Shown: positions 10,401 to 18,115 of the stretch, piece by piece
Layout: each line of letters begins with the position of its first letter
Position numbering within the stretch: the first letter of the stretch is position 1
From: CAIVVT01 sp963757265
Lineage (GTDB): Bacteria; Acidobacteriota; Terriglobia; Bryobacterales; Bryobacteraceae
Length of the DNA stretch: 64,000 nt
NCBI GenBank assembly: GCA_963757265.1
Contig: CAVWRA010000006.1
Location: 558,001-622,000, forward strand
Direction of reading: 5' to 3'
Program-made: the position numbers and the translations under genes
Notes under the pieces: generated by a model
Database searches by the model: none
What the model was told of the DNA's origin: nothing
What the model saw: only the letters and a program-made list of their open reading frames with translations

Positions 10401-10855
10401 GAGTGTCGAGCGACTCACAGAACTGGCTCACAGCGGTCGATGCCAGCCTGAGCGCAGCGGACACAGCCGCACTCACTCCGCTGACGGCCAATAACGCCGA
10501 CGTGGTGCAGGTTGGAACTACCATGGTCGCGGGGTTCCAGAACGCACAGATCGCGGCGGGTAATTGCATTAATAACACCTGTACACCGCCGGCACCCATC
10601 CTGCCGATCACCTATAGCTTCGCGCAAGGGGCGGGAACAGTAAATCACTACTTAGCAGGGCTTGTACCCAACACTACTTACTATGTGAATACGACCACGG
10701 CTGGATCTGTGACTATTTCGAGTACGGGTAGCTCGGGAGCAACAGCGGCGTCGGCCAACGGCGTGCTGAGCTTTCCGACGCAGGGCGGGACGGCGACGCT
10801 GGTCCCCACAATCAGCGGCGCATTCCAGCACAACGGGCCGATCATGGTCCAATAG
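4433..10855 (+). CDS. giant secreted modular protein: DUF2341-LamG-3xTIG-heparinase-like lyase with phage-type modules
   Basis: 2140 residues with signal peptide MKRLLFLLSLVAFSMPAWA. Modules in order: DUF2341-like (about 20-130), LamG/concanavalin-like (140-355), and three IPT/TIG repeats beginning near 370, 455 and 540 (each with ITSFSPA-type openings and VYWNSTALSTT). A polysaccharide-lyase-like region (about 635-1750) resembles heparinase II/III or alginate lyases: helical barrel with NYHWGDYNGLAAAGIAAYYD near 1117, a beta part with NNGHDPLDWAGSMTLIRGN near 1335, and LYLKPELFLVYDRL near 1725. Interrupting and following it are phage-type beta modules (GVSPGMIAIGTGIPAGDHV near 1450; FCCH-like GFHTGAQITVTG and ALNGTYTV near 1765). 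It probably binds and cleaves a uronic-acid polysaccharide outside the cell. Composition is less GC-rich than neighbours, which suggests transfer. Confidence 0.65.
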   Translation: MKRLLFLLSLVAFSMPAWAAYSYYAPITVSHTMVSGSGSLTNFAVYVQLSGNSFKSAANGGRIQNSVTFNGQTVPADLVFSPNAAGATPYSFEIESWDPVNGIVNAWVLNSSLSNTTDWSFCAVYDNASVTTYQGGTKGAAWDSYYAVVWHHAAVSVNDSTAYGNNGTASGSPTAATGIVNGGVSLGTSTQAKVQDTSPGDLPSAWTTPFTIQGWWNNSAYVSTAILFGYGGNAPAGTQTYAAQRYAMENSSDYYWWGWGADWDTGIAIDADSVWHSWAFAWDASNLYFYRDGVLKATHSGAPGSTTAQVADITAGSRYEYGTASPSASLDENRISNGIARPAAWLATEFNNLKSLSTYVTVGSEAQVLIPSITSFSPASAVAGGSQFTLAVNGSLFTSDATVYWNSTALSTTYSSASVLTASVTSALIATQGTANITVKEANGTSPVATFTVYGPAISSFSPAVGIAGGPQFTLTVNGSNFVSSDVVYWNSTALSTTVVSSTQLTATVLSTLISSSGTASITVQGASGNSTASSYTISGPTLTSMTPTLAFSGGSQFTVTVNGSGFASSSVVYWGSTALSTTVVSGTQVTATVTAGLIASKGFGSITVVDSAGTSNALTVSVASSVPTMILTPSYLTTLQGRAASNTAEFQALVNSEYMFYSGSATPDLLPPVYASMEGMSDDSPGDRWMRPGTDTAWYQGTEAFGQGRNLIAAYLMLGDGTVNPSGWSYSWGGMSISPQQFGLLAGIQAIKLLNKFTPTIAHVTAATGSVPNTWGGIAWMPSLNPTWLTVGQNIQNTSVNIWGAVDTYAHDTVSSAQTNTGTNVLYTTQTTWYDGNSNHATFAVGDQVFIPNSTLNAYFPTGTTVTAVSPNTSITLSNNVTGNIPAGTVLVDIPAGGVCGTGTMHVKVGFNTSLPPSGTPVTITGVVGPLASLNGGTYYVSPNDNIGWAFAIDSDTHGTPVCAAPYQGKDYRGNTVGSGQNYNHNQNDDATFPDRSFMIGPAMMYDWLKPLSTESVATALNYLASQLAATPSVNGSVAGSSITSKFTAGGSAWNASTNPWTDSTATAPGNYPQAIPTAYSNLHDQVMDSLDAWTRGQILAYISAQDQGYYVDTTCNYHWGDYNGLAAAGIAAYYDDPRGPAWYDAWRNHMHLGSDQPYVARWFGANGNQMDSFNYVPTAVEDLAITMLSNLTAMGDDLVNNPTQPFSWILGLEYYKHNLEPTGKSQLQRGSQGGPVTPACPNCIAVPDGIQYLADVENAPLANQFRSFMAALHTAQGTTGDFLFWNPNGTQTSWNSEPTVLGNLNNPAGGYGHVYFRSDWTSGAVYGDFYDRPAVFDENNGHDPLDWAGSMTLIRGNNSLLVFPTNECNRSAPPTQSGAGAAMYNAAGTCAGVPGGYAAVFPNSSAAYYLPVQTVGTPAPIGTATVDSLTLTTSNSTPSGSAVLNFSSTTGVSPGMIAIGTGIPAGDHVLTVTSTAVTLVSATTGVSNAASIVFATSIATSGYQSATLSGNATYGAPGDFFSGAGSIPLCTVGGSPWAVGTPYTATASSATLQVNLVSPATDGWGNGTPVLLSWGTPGAAPTYYLSGSSGATESVQRGWNPSSPNMNLYIIINWNATGCGANCATFGLYKAPTLRPTSGYATSGTALTFATTGSGAQMIQGGWCHYNGSFYHGGNFGVAGMHPAHIDLLENVTNYAYARGVGIETIYRGSPLIAGYQREVLYLKPELFLVYDRLLSNHLNSQAASITSSTDGTSSTPVILTFSGGHGFHTGAQITVTGCASALNGTYTVTNLDSHNLALNGTGTTGAASCTAGTATGNLWGGHAMPWKTGAKPVEVTTAGQQAAGMRQWYVEAPTVSIASISNTTPVTITTSTNHHLNTNFAVNISGVSSPCTALNGNWVVTVPSNSSGLTTFTMNGSSGCGAMGAGGSVQKFNGAITAIKPANAPAALQDIVLTANSSTTGAGIIYQLAVYDPRNCTTNSSWCSGSGVSSDSQNWLTAVDASLSAADTAALTPLTANNADVVQVGTTMVAGFQNAQIAAGNCINNTCTPPAPILPITYSFAQGAGTVNHYLAGLVPNTTYYVNTTTAGSVTISSTGSSGATAASANGVLSFPTQGGTATLVPTISGAFQHNGPIMVQ

Positions 10856-11111
10856 ATACCACCATCGCCCAGCTAGAGGTGAACGTCCGATTGCAGTATG
10901 CGGCGCGCCGAGGCCGCAGGTTGTCTCAATAACTCATATCGCGGCCGGCGAAGGTGCTGAACACGGTTCTGAGGCGAACACAATCGAGGTTGTGGCTCGC
11001 CTTCACACCTATCTGACATGCGCACGGCGAATAGAGCCGCTGCGCCAGGTGTGACTATCAGCAAAATGCAAGCCACAATACTTGGCAATCCGGGGCCAGG
11101 ACGGGACGGGC

Positions 11112-12479
11112 TCAGGTCTCGTTGTCCGAAGGGATGTCGAAATTGACTAACTCGGCGCGGAAACCGCGCGTCTTCCAGGCTCCGAAGGCGATGCCGGCCA
11201 GCATCCAGATGGAACCGGCGATCTGCGCCGTGCGACTGAGACTGAGCCATAACAGCAGGCAGATCAGGAATCCAAGCACCGGCGGGAGCAGATTCGCCAG
11301 CGTTTTCTTTTCCGCTCTGACGTAGTAGCGCACAAAGGCCGCGAGATTCACACCCATAAAGGCGATCAGCGCGCCGAAGTTCAGCATCTGTGCGCCGAGG
11401 TCGAAGCTTAGAAGGAAGGCGCCTGCGAGAGTCGCAGCAGCCACGAAGAGGACATTGTTGCGGGGGATGCGCGTCTTGGGGTCGACCGCGCCGAAGAAGG
11501 AACGGGGCAAAGCGTTGCTGCGGCCCATGCCATACAGAAGGCGCGCGGCGCCCAGCATGGCGCCCAGGCCGGAGCCGAAATTCGCCACCACGAGTGTCAA
11601 GCCGACGATCCCCAACAAGGGCGCCCAGGCCTGGGCGGCGACGTGCACGAAGGCGGTGTCCACCATAGCTTCGGTACTCAAATCGGGCGTCGGGTTCACT
11701 AATTGTGCGGCATAAACTTCCAGGGCGGAGAGTAGACCTATGGCCACGCAGGTAAAAACCGTTGCCAATAGGATGTTGCGGCGCGGGTTCTCCACCTCTT
11801 CCGACAAGGTAGATATGCCGTCGAAGCCGATGTAGGTCAGCACGGCGATCGAAGTGCCGCCGAGAACCGTGCCGACATTGAACGTGGCGGGATCATAGAA
11901 GGGCCGGGTCCAAAACGCCATGCCGCTGTGAGGGCCGTGGAAGATGAAGTGAGCCGCGGCGGCGAAGAATAGCACGATGACGACGCCCATGCCGACCGCG
12001 AGGCCGGTGTTGATTCGCGCCGAGGCGCGGATGCCGAGGACATTCAGGCCAGTTAAGATCAGCGTCCACAGCACCGCCCAGGTCCAATAGGGGACGCTGG
12101 GGACGAAAACGTTGGCCTGCTGGCTGATCCAGACGACGCAGATCATCGGATTGAGCATATAGTCCATGACCATGCTCCAGCCGGTGATGTAGCCCAGCGC
12201 CGGATTGATTTCCTGCCCGACGTAAGTGAAGGCCGAACCGGCGCTGGGATAGGCGCGCGCCATGCGCCCGTAGCTGATGGCGGTGAAGAGCATCGCCGTC
12301 ATGGCGATCAAAATGGTGGTGGCCGCGTGACCGTGCCCGCGCTTGACCAGTACGCCGAAGACCGACATCGGCGCGGTGGGCTGGATGACGATAATGCCGT
12401 AGAGAATCAGATCCCACAGCGTGAGCGCGCGGCGCAGCCGGGGCGCCGATGGTCCGTCCGCGGTGCCCGAAGTTTGCAT
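11112..12479 (-). CDS. APC-superfamily amino acid/polyamine permease
   Basis: 455 residues with about twelve hydrophobic segments. The first helix carries the family signature LTLWDLILYGIIVIQPTAP, with the unwound Gly-rich turn expected of APC transporters. The segment GTSIAVLTYIGFDGISTLSE matches helix 6 of this superfamily. Known relatives are proton- or sodium-coupled importers of amino acids or putrescine (PuuP-like); the sequence alone does not say which. It lies 74 bases downstream of the dehydrogenase at 12554-13747 on the same strand and may share its transcript. Confidence 0.85.
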   Translation of the reverse strand: MQTSGTADGPSAPRLRRALTLWDLILYGIIVIQPTAPMSVFGVLVKRGHGHAATTILIAMTAMLFTAISYGRMARAYPSAGSAFTYVGQEINPALGYITGWSMVMDYMLNPMICVVWISQQANVFVPSVPYWTWAVLWTLILTGLNVLGIRASARINTGLAVGMGVVIVLFFAAAAHFIFHGPHSGMAFWTRPFYDPATFNVGTVLGGTSIAVLTYIGFDGISTLSEEVENPRRNILLATVFTCVAIGLLSALEVYAAQLVNPTPDLSTEAMVDTAFVHVAAQAWAPLLGIVGLTLVVANFGSGLGAMLGAARLLYGMGRSNALPRSFFGAVDPKTRIPRNNVLFVAAATLAGAFLLSFDLGAQMLNFGALIAFMGVNLAAFVRYYVRAEKKTLANLLPPVLGFLICLLLWLSLSRTAQIAGSIWMLAGIAFGAWKTRGFRAELVNFDIPSDNET

Positions 12480-12553
12480 CTAACTAAAGTACTCCTGGAA
12501 AAGCCGGCGGCGCAGCCGGATCACCGATTATCAGAGAGCGGATGAGACGTCAC

Positions 12554-13747
12554 TTAAGACACTGTCAACAGGTCCGGCGCCAGTCGGGCCTTGCGCCCCT
12601 GGCGGAAAGCGATGTTCGCCAGGTGCGGCCCGGCAATGGCCCGCTGAGCGACTTCGACGGTACAGTTGGTTGGCTTTCTGGTCTTGATGCAATCCAGGAA
12701 GTTAGCGATGTGGGTCTCCACCGGGATGCCGCCCTTGTAGGTCATCAGCGGTTCCTTCTTCGGGTTCCACGGCTCGCCATAGATCATGAAACCGTCGTCG
12801 TTCATGATCAGCGTGCCGGCATCGCCGTAAAACGAGATTGACCATCCGTCGTTGTAAGAATTGCAGTAGTTCAAGGACCAGTCGGCCATGAATTTATCGA
12901 ACTCGAACGAGGCCGTGAAGACGTCGGCATCCTCGCTGCCCGTCGTTTTAGCGACGAATCCCTGACAGACGGCTGATTTCGGCGGTGGAGACTTCATCAA
13001 CCGCAATACGACGTCCATCAGGTGGGCGCCCTGGTCGGTCATGTTGCCGCCGGCGTAGTCCCAGAAATGGCGCCAGGCGCGGAAGCGCATCGGCTCGAGC
13101 GGACGCTGGGGCGCGGTCCCGAGGAAACGGTCCCAATCGAGCTTGCCCGGCAGCGGCGAGTTGTCGAGCGGGCCGGCGATGTTCCAGTTCCACTCCGCCT
13201 TCACGCGCACGACGCGGCCCAGCATGCCGTCATCAATCGCTTCCTCCGCCTTGCGGACCATCGCCGAACTGCGGCGCTGGTGCCCGATCTGGACCACCTG
13301 TGACTTGCTGTTGACGTAATTCGTCATCTGCTCGCTTTGCGCCAGCGAGATCGAAAACGGCTTTTCCGCGTAAACGTCCTTCTTGGCATCCAGCGAGGCG
13401 AACAACATCGGCATGTGATGATGATCGGGCCCGGCGGTCACGATGAAGTCGACGCCCGGCTGCGCCAGCAACTCGTGGTAATCCACATACCCTCTCGCGT
13501 CGGGCGAGTCCTTCAACGCGGCTTCCAGATTCGGCTGGTAGACATCGCACATCGCCACCGCTTGGCAGCCCGCCAATTGGAATTTCTTGTTCAGGTACCG
13601 GCCGCGGCCGCCCGCGGCGATGACCCCGTAGGTCATCCGGTCGTTGGCGCCGAACGCGCTCCGGGGCACAAACAGCGGCGCCGCGGCGAGGGCGGCAGCC
13701 TGAGTCGTCACGCCCTTGAAGAACTCTCTTCGATTCGTTTCGCGCAC
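12554..13747 (-). CDS. Gfo/Idh/MocA family oxidoreductase with twin-arginine leader
   Basis: GTG at 13747 is chosen because GGAGG (13753-13757) stands five bases before it; the ATG at 13795 lies in a palindromic leader. The product starts with a twin-arginine signal (ETNRREFFKG followed by an alanine-rich stretch), so it is probably exported folded with its cofactor. It has a dinucleotide-binding fold (VIAAGGRGRYLNKKF), the family's catalytic lysine in VYAEKPFSIS, and the C-terminal sugar-binding half (FWDYAGGNMTDQGAHLMDVV). The family oxidises or reduces sugars and cyclitols with NAD(P). Acidobacteria carry many exported paralogues of unknown substrate; a second one is at 33746. Confidence 0.85.
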   Translation of the reverse strand: MRETNRREFFKGVTTQAAALAAAPLFVPRSAFGANDRMTYGVIAAGGRGRYLNKKFQLAGCQAVAMCDVYQPNLEAALKDSPDARGYVDYHELLAQPGVDFIVTAGPDHHHMPMLFASLDAKKDVYAEKPFSISLAQSEQMTNYVNSKSQVVQIGHQRRSSAMVRKAEEAIDDGMLGRVVRVKAEWNWNIAGPLDNSPLPGKLDWDRFLGTAPQRPLEPMRFRAWRHFWDYAGGNMTDQGAHLMDVVLRLMKSPPPKSAVCQGFVAKTTGSEDADVFTASFEFDKFMADWSLNYCNSYNDGWSISFYGDAGTLIMNDDGFMIYGEPWNPKKEPLMTYKGGIPVETHIANFLDCIKTRKPTNCTVEVAQRAIAGPHLANIAFRQGRKARLAPDLLTVS

Positions 13748-13889
13748 GTAAACCTCCTGGCTGGGACGCGTGGGATCCAACGCGTCCCAACGCATGGCGT
13801 CATTCTATCTCCGGAGCTTCCCCTGTGGGTGGACGTGCAGCGGGCGCACGCCGCGGCGGACTCAGCCCCCCCCTGCTGCATCCCACGAT

Positions 13890-14888
13890 TCAGGCCGTCA
13901 GGGAATCCGCGTCCGCGGCCTGCCGGCGAACCTCTCCCGGCGAGGCCGTGCCGGTGCCGGGCTTCATGATGGTGATGGAAGCGACCAGGTTGCCGAAGCG
14001 AGCCGCCGTGATCGGGTCGCGGGACAGGCTCAGGGCCAGCGAGGCTCCGGCGTTGAAGGCGTCGCCGGCGCCGCAGATGTTGACCGGCTTCTCGATGCGG
14101 CGCGCCGGAACCAGGTTCTCGCCCTCCGCAGTCACAACGACGCACCCGGCGGGGCCACGCGTCAGCAGCAGCGTCTGATAGCCAATGTGGCGACGTAGCG
14201 CCTCCGGGCGGGCGCCGACGCCCAGCCTGGCGCAGGCCTGCCTGGCTTCCTCTTCGTTCAGTTTCACGAGCACGCCGCGGAACTGTTCGCCGCGCGTGCG
14301 CGAGTCCACCCACACGATTGTCCGTGGATGCTTCCCAGCGAATTCCGTGATGGCCTGCCGGAGTGATGCGGTCACCACGCCACCTCGATCCAGCTCCGCC
14401 TGATCAGAGACGATGACCACGTCGAACTGCACGGCAAGCGAGCGGAAACGCTCGACGACCGCGCCTTGCACGGCCTCCGGCAGGTCGCGAGCGTTCACGA
14501 AGTCGACGCGCGGCAGGTCCTCGACGCTCGTGAGTTGGTTGATCAGCTTCGTATAAGTGAAGGTCTGCACGTCCGCCGCGCTTACTAGCGCCGAAGCGTC
14601 AATGCCGCGCTGCTCGAGCGCGCGGCGCAGCTCGTGCGCGTGTCCATCGTCGCCCAGGACACCGAGCACGGCGACGCGGCCCGTCCCCAGGGCGCGCAGG
14701 TTGGAGGCCACGGTCCCGCCCCCGCCGGGCGTGCATTCCACTTCAGTGACAGCAATGCGCGGAATGCCGGTCTCGCGCGAAGGCTCGGCCAGTGTGGGGT
14801 CGTAACGGCACCAGCGATCGAGGCACACATCGCCCACCACCAGCGCCGAGAGCGCCGGAATGCCCGCCAGGATTTCGTCGATGTTCAC
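13890..14888 (-). CDS. PfkB/RfaE-like carbohydrate kinase
   Basis: GTG at 14888 is chosen because GTGA overlaps the TGA of the upstream gene, a typical coupled start; an upstream in-frame ATG at 14912 exists. The product has the ribokinase fold. VVGDVCLDRW is at the N-terminus. A glycine-rich sugar-binding loop (TPGGGGTVASNLRALG) follows. The second PfkB signature, NICGAGDAFNAG, carries the catalytic Asp. The overall pattern is nearest the kinase half of HldE/RfaE, which phosphorylates heptose 7-phosphate, but no nucleotidyltransferase domain is present. As the third gene of a tightly overlapping operon with a HAD phosphatase and a DHS-like protein, it probably phosphorylates an intermediate of an uncharacterised pathway. 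Confidence 0.8.
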   Translation of the reverse strand: MNIDEILAGIPALSALVVGDVCLDRWCRYDPTLAEPSRETGIPRIAVTEVECTPGGGGTVASNLRALGTGRVAVLGVLGDDGHAHELRRALEQRGIDASALVSAADVQTFTYTKLINQLTSVEDLPRVDFVNARDLPEAVQGAVVERFRSLAVQFDVVIVSDQAELDRGGVVTASLRQAITEFAGKHPRTIVWVDSRTRGEQFRGVLVKLNEEEARQACARLGVGARPEALRRHIGYQTLLLTRGPAGCVVVTAEGENLVPARRIEKPVNICGAGDAFNAGASLALSLSRDPITAARFGNLVASITIMKPGTGTASPGEVRRQAADADSLTA

Positions 14889-15847
14889 ACCCGTTCTCCC
14901 AGCGCGCGCCACAGGGCGGGGAAGGTCGCACGGTGATCGCCGCAGAAGTAGAAGCTCTGTCCGCCGTCGGCCACCGTGCGAATCAGAATCGTCTTGCGCG
15001 GTCGGAAATAGTAGGCCGCTTCCGTTTTCGGCATCTCGCGGTGAAAATCGCCTTCGATCGGCACCAGATCGAAGACGGCGGTGGTGAAGCGGCGGATCTC
15101 CCGTCCTTCCTGATGTGCCACGTTGCGCGCCATGGCCAGCGCCTTCAGATAGACTTCCGGCGCCATGATCGCCGATCCGAAACTCAGCATCACGCCGCCT
15201 TCGAGGTTTTCGACCGAGCGCGTGAAGACCAGGAAATCGCGATAACTCGCCGCGCCCAGAGCCGCGCCGTCGCAGTTCGGATGCTCATGGATAATGTCGT
15301 AGCCGATGCCCACGTGAATCGTCGCCGGCACGGAGCAGCGGTAGGCGGCAGCCAGTATGCTCAGTTCGCGATACGGATAGTCGCCCGCCTCGATGCGCTG
15401 CCCCACGGCCTCGCCCAGCCCCAGATCTCCGGCCTCGCGGGTCCAATCGTTGAGCAGGCCCGTTTCCTTCCACAGCCCGAACTCGCCGCTGCGGATGTAG
15501 CGCGCCACGCTCTCCGTGGTTGCGCCGATCAGAGCGAGCTCGAAGTCGTGGATCATGCCCGCGCCATTCAGGGCGACGTGAGTCAGCACGCCGCGCTCCA
15601 GCAGGTCGATCACGTAGCGGTTCATGCCGGCCTTCACGAGATGCGCGCCCATCATCAGGATGCGCGCCGCGCCACGCTGCTGCGCTTGCTGGAGATGTTG
15701 CGCCACCTTCGCCAGGTCGGGATGTTCGAACGGCGGCGCTGCGTCGTTCAGCTTCATCCAGTGGCTGGTCTGCAGGTCGTGCACTCGCTCCGCGAGCGGC
15801 TTCAGGCGCAGCCGGCGGCGGTCAAACGGGGTGTATTTCGAGCTCAT
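14885..15847 (-). CDS. deoxyhypusine-synthase-like protein of unknown reaction
   Basis: 320 residues. The ATG at 15847 overlaps the upstream stop (ATGA). Several stretches follow deoxyhypusine synthase: AHLVKAGMNRYVIDLLERGV with LNGAGMIHDFELAL (the NAD-binding region), GGVMLSFGSAIMAPEVYL, and FTTAVFDLVPIEGDF. The active-site Trp-Gly-Lys of true deoxyhypusine synthases is not obvious; the corresponding part reads YYFRPRK. Bacteria lack eIF5A, so bacterial relatives either make polyamines such as homospermidine or act in unknown chemistry. Being sandwiched between a HAD phosphatase and a sugar kinase, with overlaps on both sides, suggests a sugar-related NAD-dependent step instead. That is inference. 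Confidence 0.65.
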   Translation of the reverse strand: MSSKYTPFDRRRLRLKPLAERVHDLQTSHWMKLNDAAPPFEHPDLAKVAQHLQQAQQRGAARILMMGAHLVKAGMNRYVIDLLERGVLTHVALNGAGMIHDFELALIGATTESVARYIRSGEFGLWKETGLLNDWTREAGDLGLGEAVGQRIEAGDYPYRELSILAAAYRCSVPATIHVGIGYDIIHEHPNCDGAALGAASYRDFLVFTRSVENLEGGVMLSFGSAIMAPEVYLKALAMARNVAHQEGREIRRFTTAVFDLVPIEGDFHREMPKTEAAYYFRPRKTILIRTVADGGQSFYFCGDHRATFPALWRALGERV

Positions 15848-16677
15848 TGGGAAAACAGAATGGTGAGAAGTTGTTCGTGGCAGAGATAGTTGGGGATGAT
15901 CAGGTCGGCGCCGGCGCGGGCCAGCCGGTCGCGCTTCCACGGTTCCGCGTGCAGGCACTCCAGCTCATCCGTGGCCACGCCCACGGCGACTCCGCCCACG
16001 GCCTTCACGTTCTCGATTTCCACATAGCCGTCGCCGAAGCCGAGAATCTCCGCGCCGTGGCATTCGGAGCGCTCTAGAATCCGCCGGATCAGGATTTGCT
16101 TCGAGAAACTCTTGTAGTCGTCCAGCGCGCCGTAGACGCCGCCGTCGAAATACGGCGTCACGCCCAGCAGGTCGGCTTCCTCGCGCATGTATGGCTCGTC
16201 GGTTCCGCTGGCCAGGTACAGTCGCAACCCACGCTCCCGCAGCGCCGTCAGAAGCTCCATCGATCCCGGCACCAGGTACTTCTCCGGCGCGGCCCGGCGC
16301 TCGCGCAGCGCTTCGATGCGGTGCGCGATGCGGGCCTGAAGCCGTTCCAGATAGCGCCGCTTGTAAACCAGCGGTTCCTCGGGCCGGCCGCCGCGCAGCT
16401 CCACCTGGCGGGCTAGTTCGATCATCTGGTAGATGGTCTGCTTGCCGGTCAGATGGCCGACGAACTCACGCACGGTGGTATGAAGCTGCTGTTCCGTCTC
16501 GCCCGTCTTCAGCCGCGCCAGCTCCTCGACCATCAGCGGCGTCATAACGCCCGCCCAGCCGGCCCGCAGCAGCGACAGCGTCCCGTCGAAATCGAACAGG
16601 ACCACCTTCGCCGCCGCGGCGCTGGCGCGCGGGTTGAGGGTCTCGATGGCTGAGCTGGCGGAGGATGGGGCTTTCAA
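15844..16677 (-). CDS. HAD-superfamily phosphatase (phosphoglycolate-phosphatase-like)
   Basis: A TTG at 16677 with GGAG just upstream is the best start; an ATG at 16740 would add an unlikely Arg/Pro-rich extension. Motifs are complete: LFDFDGTLSLL with the nucleophile Asp, YLASGTDEP (motif II), and ILGFGDGYVEIENVKAVGG (motif IV acidic pair). A helical cap lies between the first two. It should hydrolyse a phosphorylated sugar or similar small metabolite in the cytoplasm. It is the first gene of a three-gene overlapping operon with the DHS-like protein and the PfkB kinase, and lies 117 bases downstream of rfbC on the same strand. Confidence 0.8.
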   Translation of the reverse strand: MKAPSSASSAIETLNPRASAAAAKVVLFDFDGTLSLLRAGWAGVMTPLMVEELARLKTGETEQQLHTTVREFVGHLTGKQTIYQMIELARQVELRGGRPEEPLVYKRRYLERLQARIAHRIEALRERRAAPEKYLVPGSMELLTALRERGLRLYLASGTDEPYMREEADLLGVTPYFDGGVYGALDDYKSFSKQILIRRILERSECHGAEILGFGDGYVEIENVKAVGGVAVGVATDELECLHAEPWKRDRLARAGADLIIPNYLCHEQLLTILFSQ

Positions 16678-16794
16678 TGCGTCTCCTCGAGTCGTCTCCT
16701 TGAATTGTCCCCTAAAAGAGGGCGGCCTTCTGCCCGGCATCCCGCCACACGCTCAGGCGACGCGAGGGCGCTGCCCGCGGGCCGGTTCCAACTG

Positions 16795-17370
16795 CTATTG
16801 GCCGGAGTAGACGAAGGCCTCCGACTCCGGTCGCGCTAGCCATTCGGCCAGCGTCTGAGCCACTTCATCTTTTTTTGAGATGATCGGCTCGCTGACCGGC
16901 CAGCGGATGCCGATCTGAGGATCGTTCCAGCGGATCCCGGATTCGCAGCGGTTGTTGTACAGGCCGGTGCACTTGTATTGCACCTCGGCGTAGTCCGACA
17001 GGACGCAGAATCCGCGCGCGCAGCCAGCCGGTGCATAGACCTGGATGCGGTTCTCGGCCGAGGCCTCCACGCCCAACCATTGCCCCAGCGTGGGCGATCC
17101 CTTGCGAATGTCCACGGCCACCAGAAAGGCGCTGCCGCGTGAGACCCGCATGAGCTTCGCCATGGGCGGCTCCCACTGAAAGTGCAACCCCCGCAGGACC
17201 CCTTTCACGGACCCGGAATGGTTGTCCTGAACAAACGTCGTGGGCAGCCCATGCTGGCCGAAGACATCCTCGCGAAAGCTCTCCAGGAAGAATCCACGCT
17301 GGTCCTGAAACGCATCCGGCGTAATCACGTGAACGCCATTGATTTCGGTTGTTTCAATCTTGATTTGCAT
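16795..17370 (-). CDS. rfbC: dTDP-4-dehydrorhamnose 3,5-epimerase
   Basis: 191 residues from the ATG at 17370, the usual length for RmlC/RfbC. Cupin motifs are in order: RGFFLESFREDVF, QDNHSGSVKGVLRGLHFQ with the catalytic His, VAVDIRKGSPTLGQW, and CARGFCVLSDYAEVQYKCT with the substrate-contacting region. It catalyses the third step of dTDP-L-rhamnose synthesis for cell-surface polysaccharide. RfbA, B and D are not in the window. The usual alanine-histidine-glycine in the third motif reads ARG here, a variant I believe is common in related bacteria. Confidence 0.92.
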   Translation of the reverse strand: MQIKIETTEINGVHVITPDAFQDQRGFFLESFREDVFGQHGLPTTFVQDNHSGSVKGVLRGLHFQWEPPMAKLMRVSRGSAFLVAVDIRKGSPTLGQWLGVEASAENRIQVYAPAGCARGFCVLSDYAEVQYKCTGLYNNRCESGIRWNDPQIGIRWPVSEPIISKKDEVAQTLAEWLARPESEAFVYSGQ

Positions 17371-17573
17371 AGCGGATACGAGCCCCGGGAAATACGGGCG
17401 GAGGCCAAGCCTCGCCAATAATAACAGATCCCGCGGCCACTGAACGAGACGCCCGGCGCGCCCGGCGCGGGGTCGGGCGGCGGCGCGTCGGCCTCGCCCT
17501 GCGCCCGTCCTTCAGACACGCTAATATAGATGGCAGAGGTTAGCCGCCGTGCGCAGTGGCGGGTTGAATCCTT

Positions 17574-18056
17574 ATGCACCACGAAAGAACTTCGGGCGCC
17601 GACGCCAGCATCCAATCCATTGAGAAAAAGAAGGTTACTAACCTCAACGTGCTGAACGAGGCGTTCGAATACGCCCACCCCAGTTCGTTCTCCCGGGCCT
17701 TGAGGCTCGAGTTCGGGGATGTTGTCGTGCTGCTCATTTCGGGCACTGCTAGCATCGACGATCAGGGCCGCACGGTCCATGTCGGCGACTTCCGGGCCCA
17801 ACAGCGCCGGACTTACACCAACATCACGGGGTTGCTGGAGAGCGAAGGCGCCACCTGGAAGGATGTCGTCCGGACCACTTGTTATCTGCGTGACATCGAC
17901 CGCGACTACGCCGCTTTCAACGAGGAGCGGACCGTCTTTTTCCAGGAGCAGGGCCTCGATCCACTGCCCGCCTCGACCGGCATTCAGGCCATCCTGTGCC
18001 GTCCCGACCTGCTGGTCGAAATTGAAGCCATCGCCGTCTTCAGGAAGATCTCCTAG
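17574..18056 (+). CDS. RidA/YjgF-family protein
   Basis: 160 residues. The first ~35 residues (MHHERTSGADASIQSIEKKK onward) are probably a poorly conserved extension or a misplaced start; no strong ribosome site is seen. The core has LLISGTASIDDQGRTVH, TYTNITGLLESEGATW and VRTTCYLRDIDRDYAAFNE, ending in LLVEIEAIAVFRK. RidA proteins hydrolyse reactive enamine/imine intermediates; this longer, HVGDF-containing subgroup is not biochemically defined to my knowledge. A TAATAT box at about 17521-17526 could be its -10 element. A second, shorter RidA gene is at 33350. Confidence 0.8.
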   Translation: MHHERTSGADASIQSIEKKKVTNLNVLNEAFEYAHPSSFSRALRLEFGDVVVLLISGTASIDDQGRTVHVGDFRAQQRRTYTNITGLLESEGATWKDVVRTTCYLRDIDRDYAAFNEERTVFFQEQGLDPLPASTGIQAILCRPDLLVEIEAIAVFRKIS

Positions 18057-18115
18057 CCGCGCTTGTTGGGCCGCTATTCGATTTCCCCGCCCGCCGGGAG
18101 CGGACGCTCAATCCA

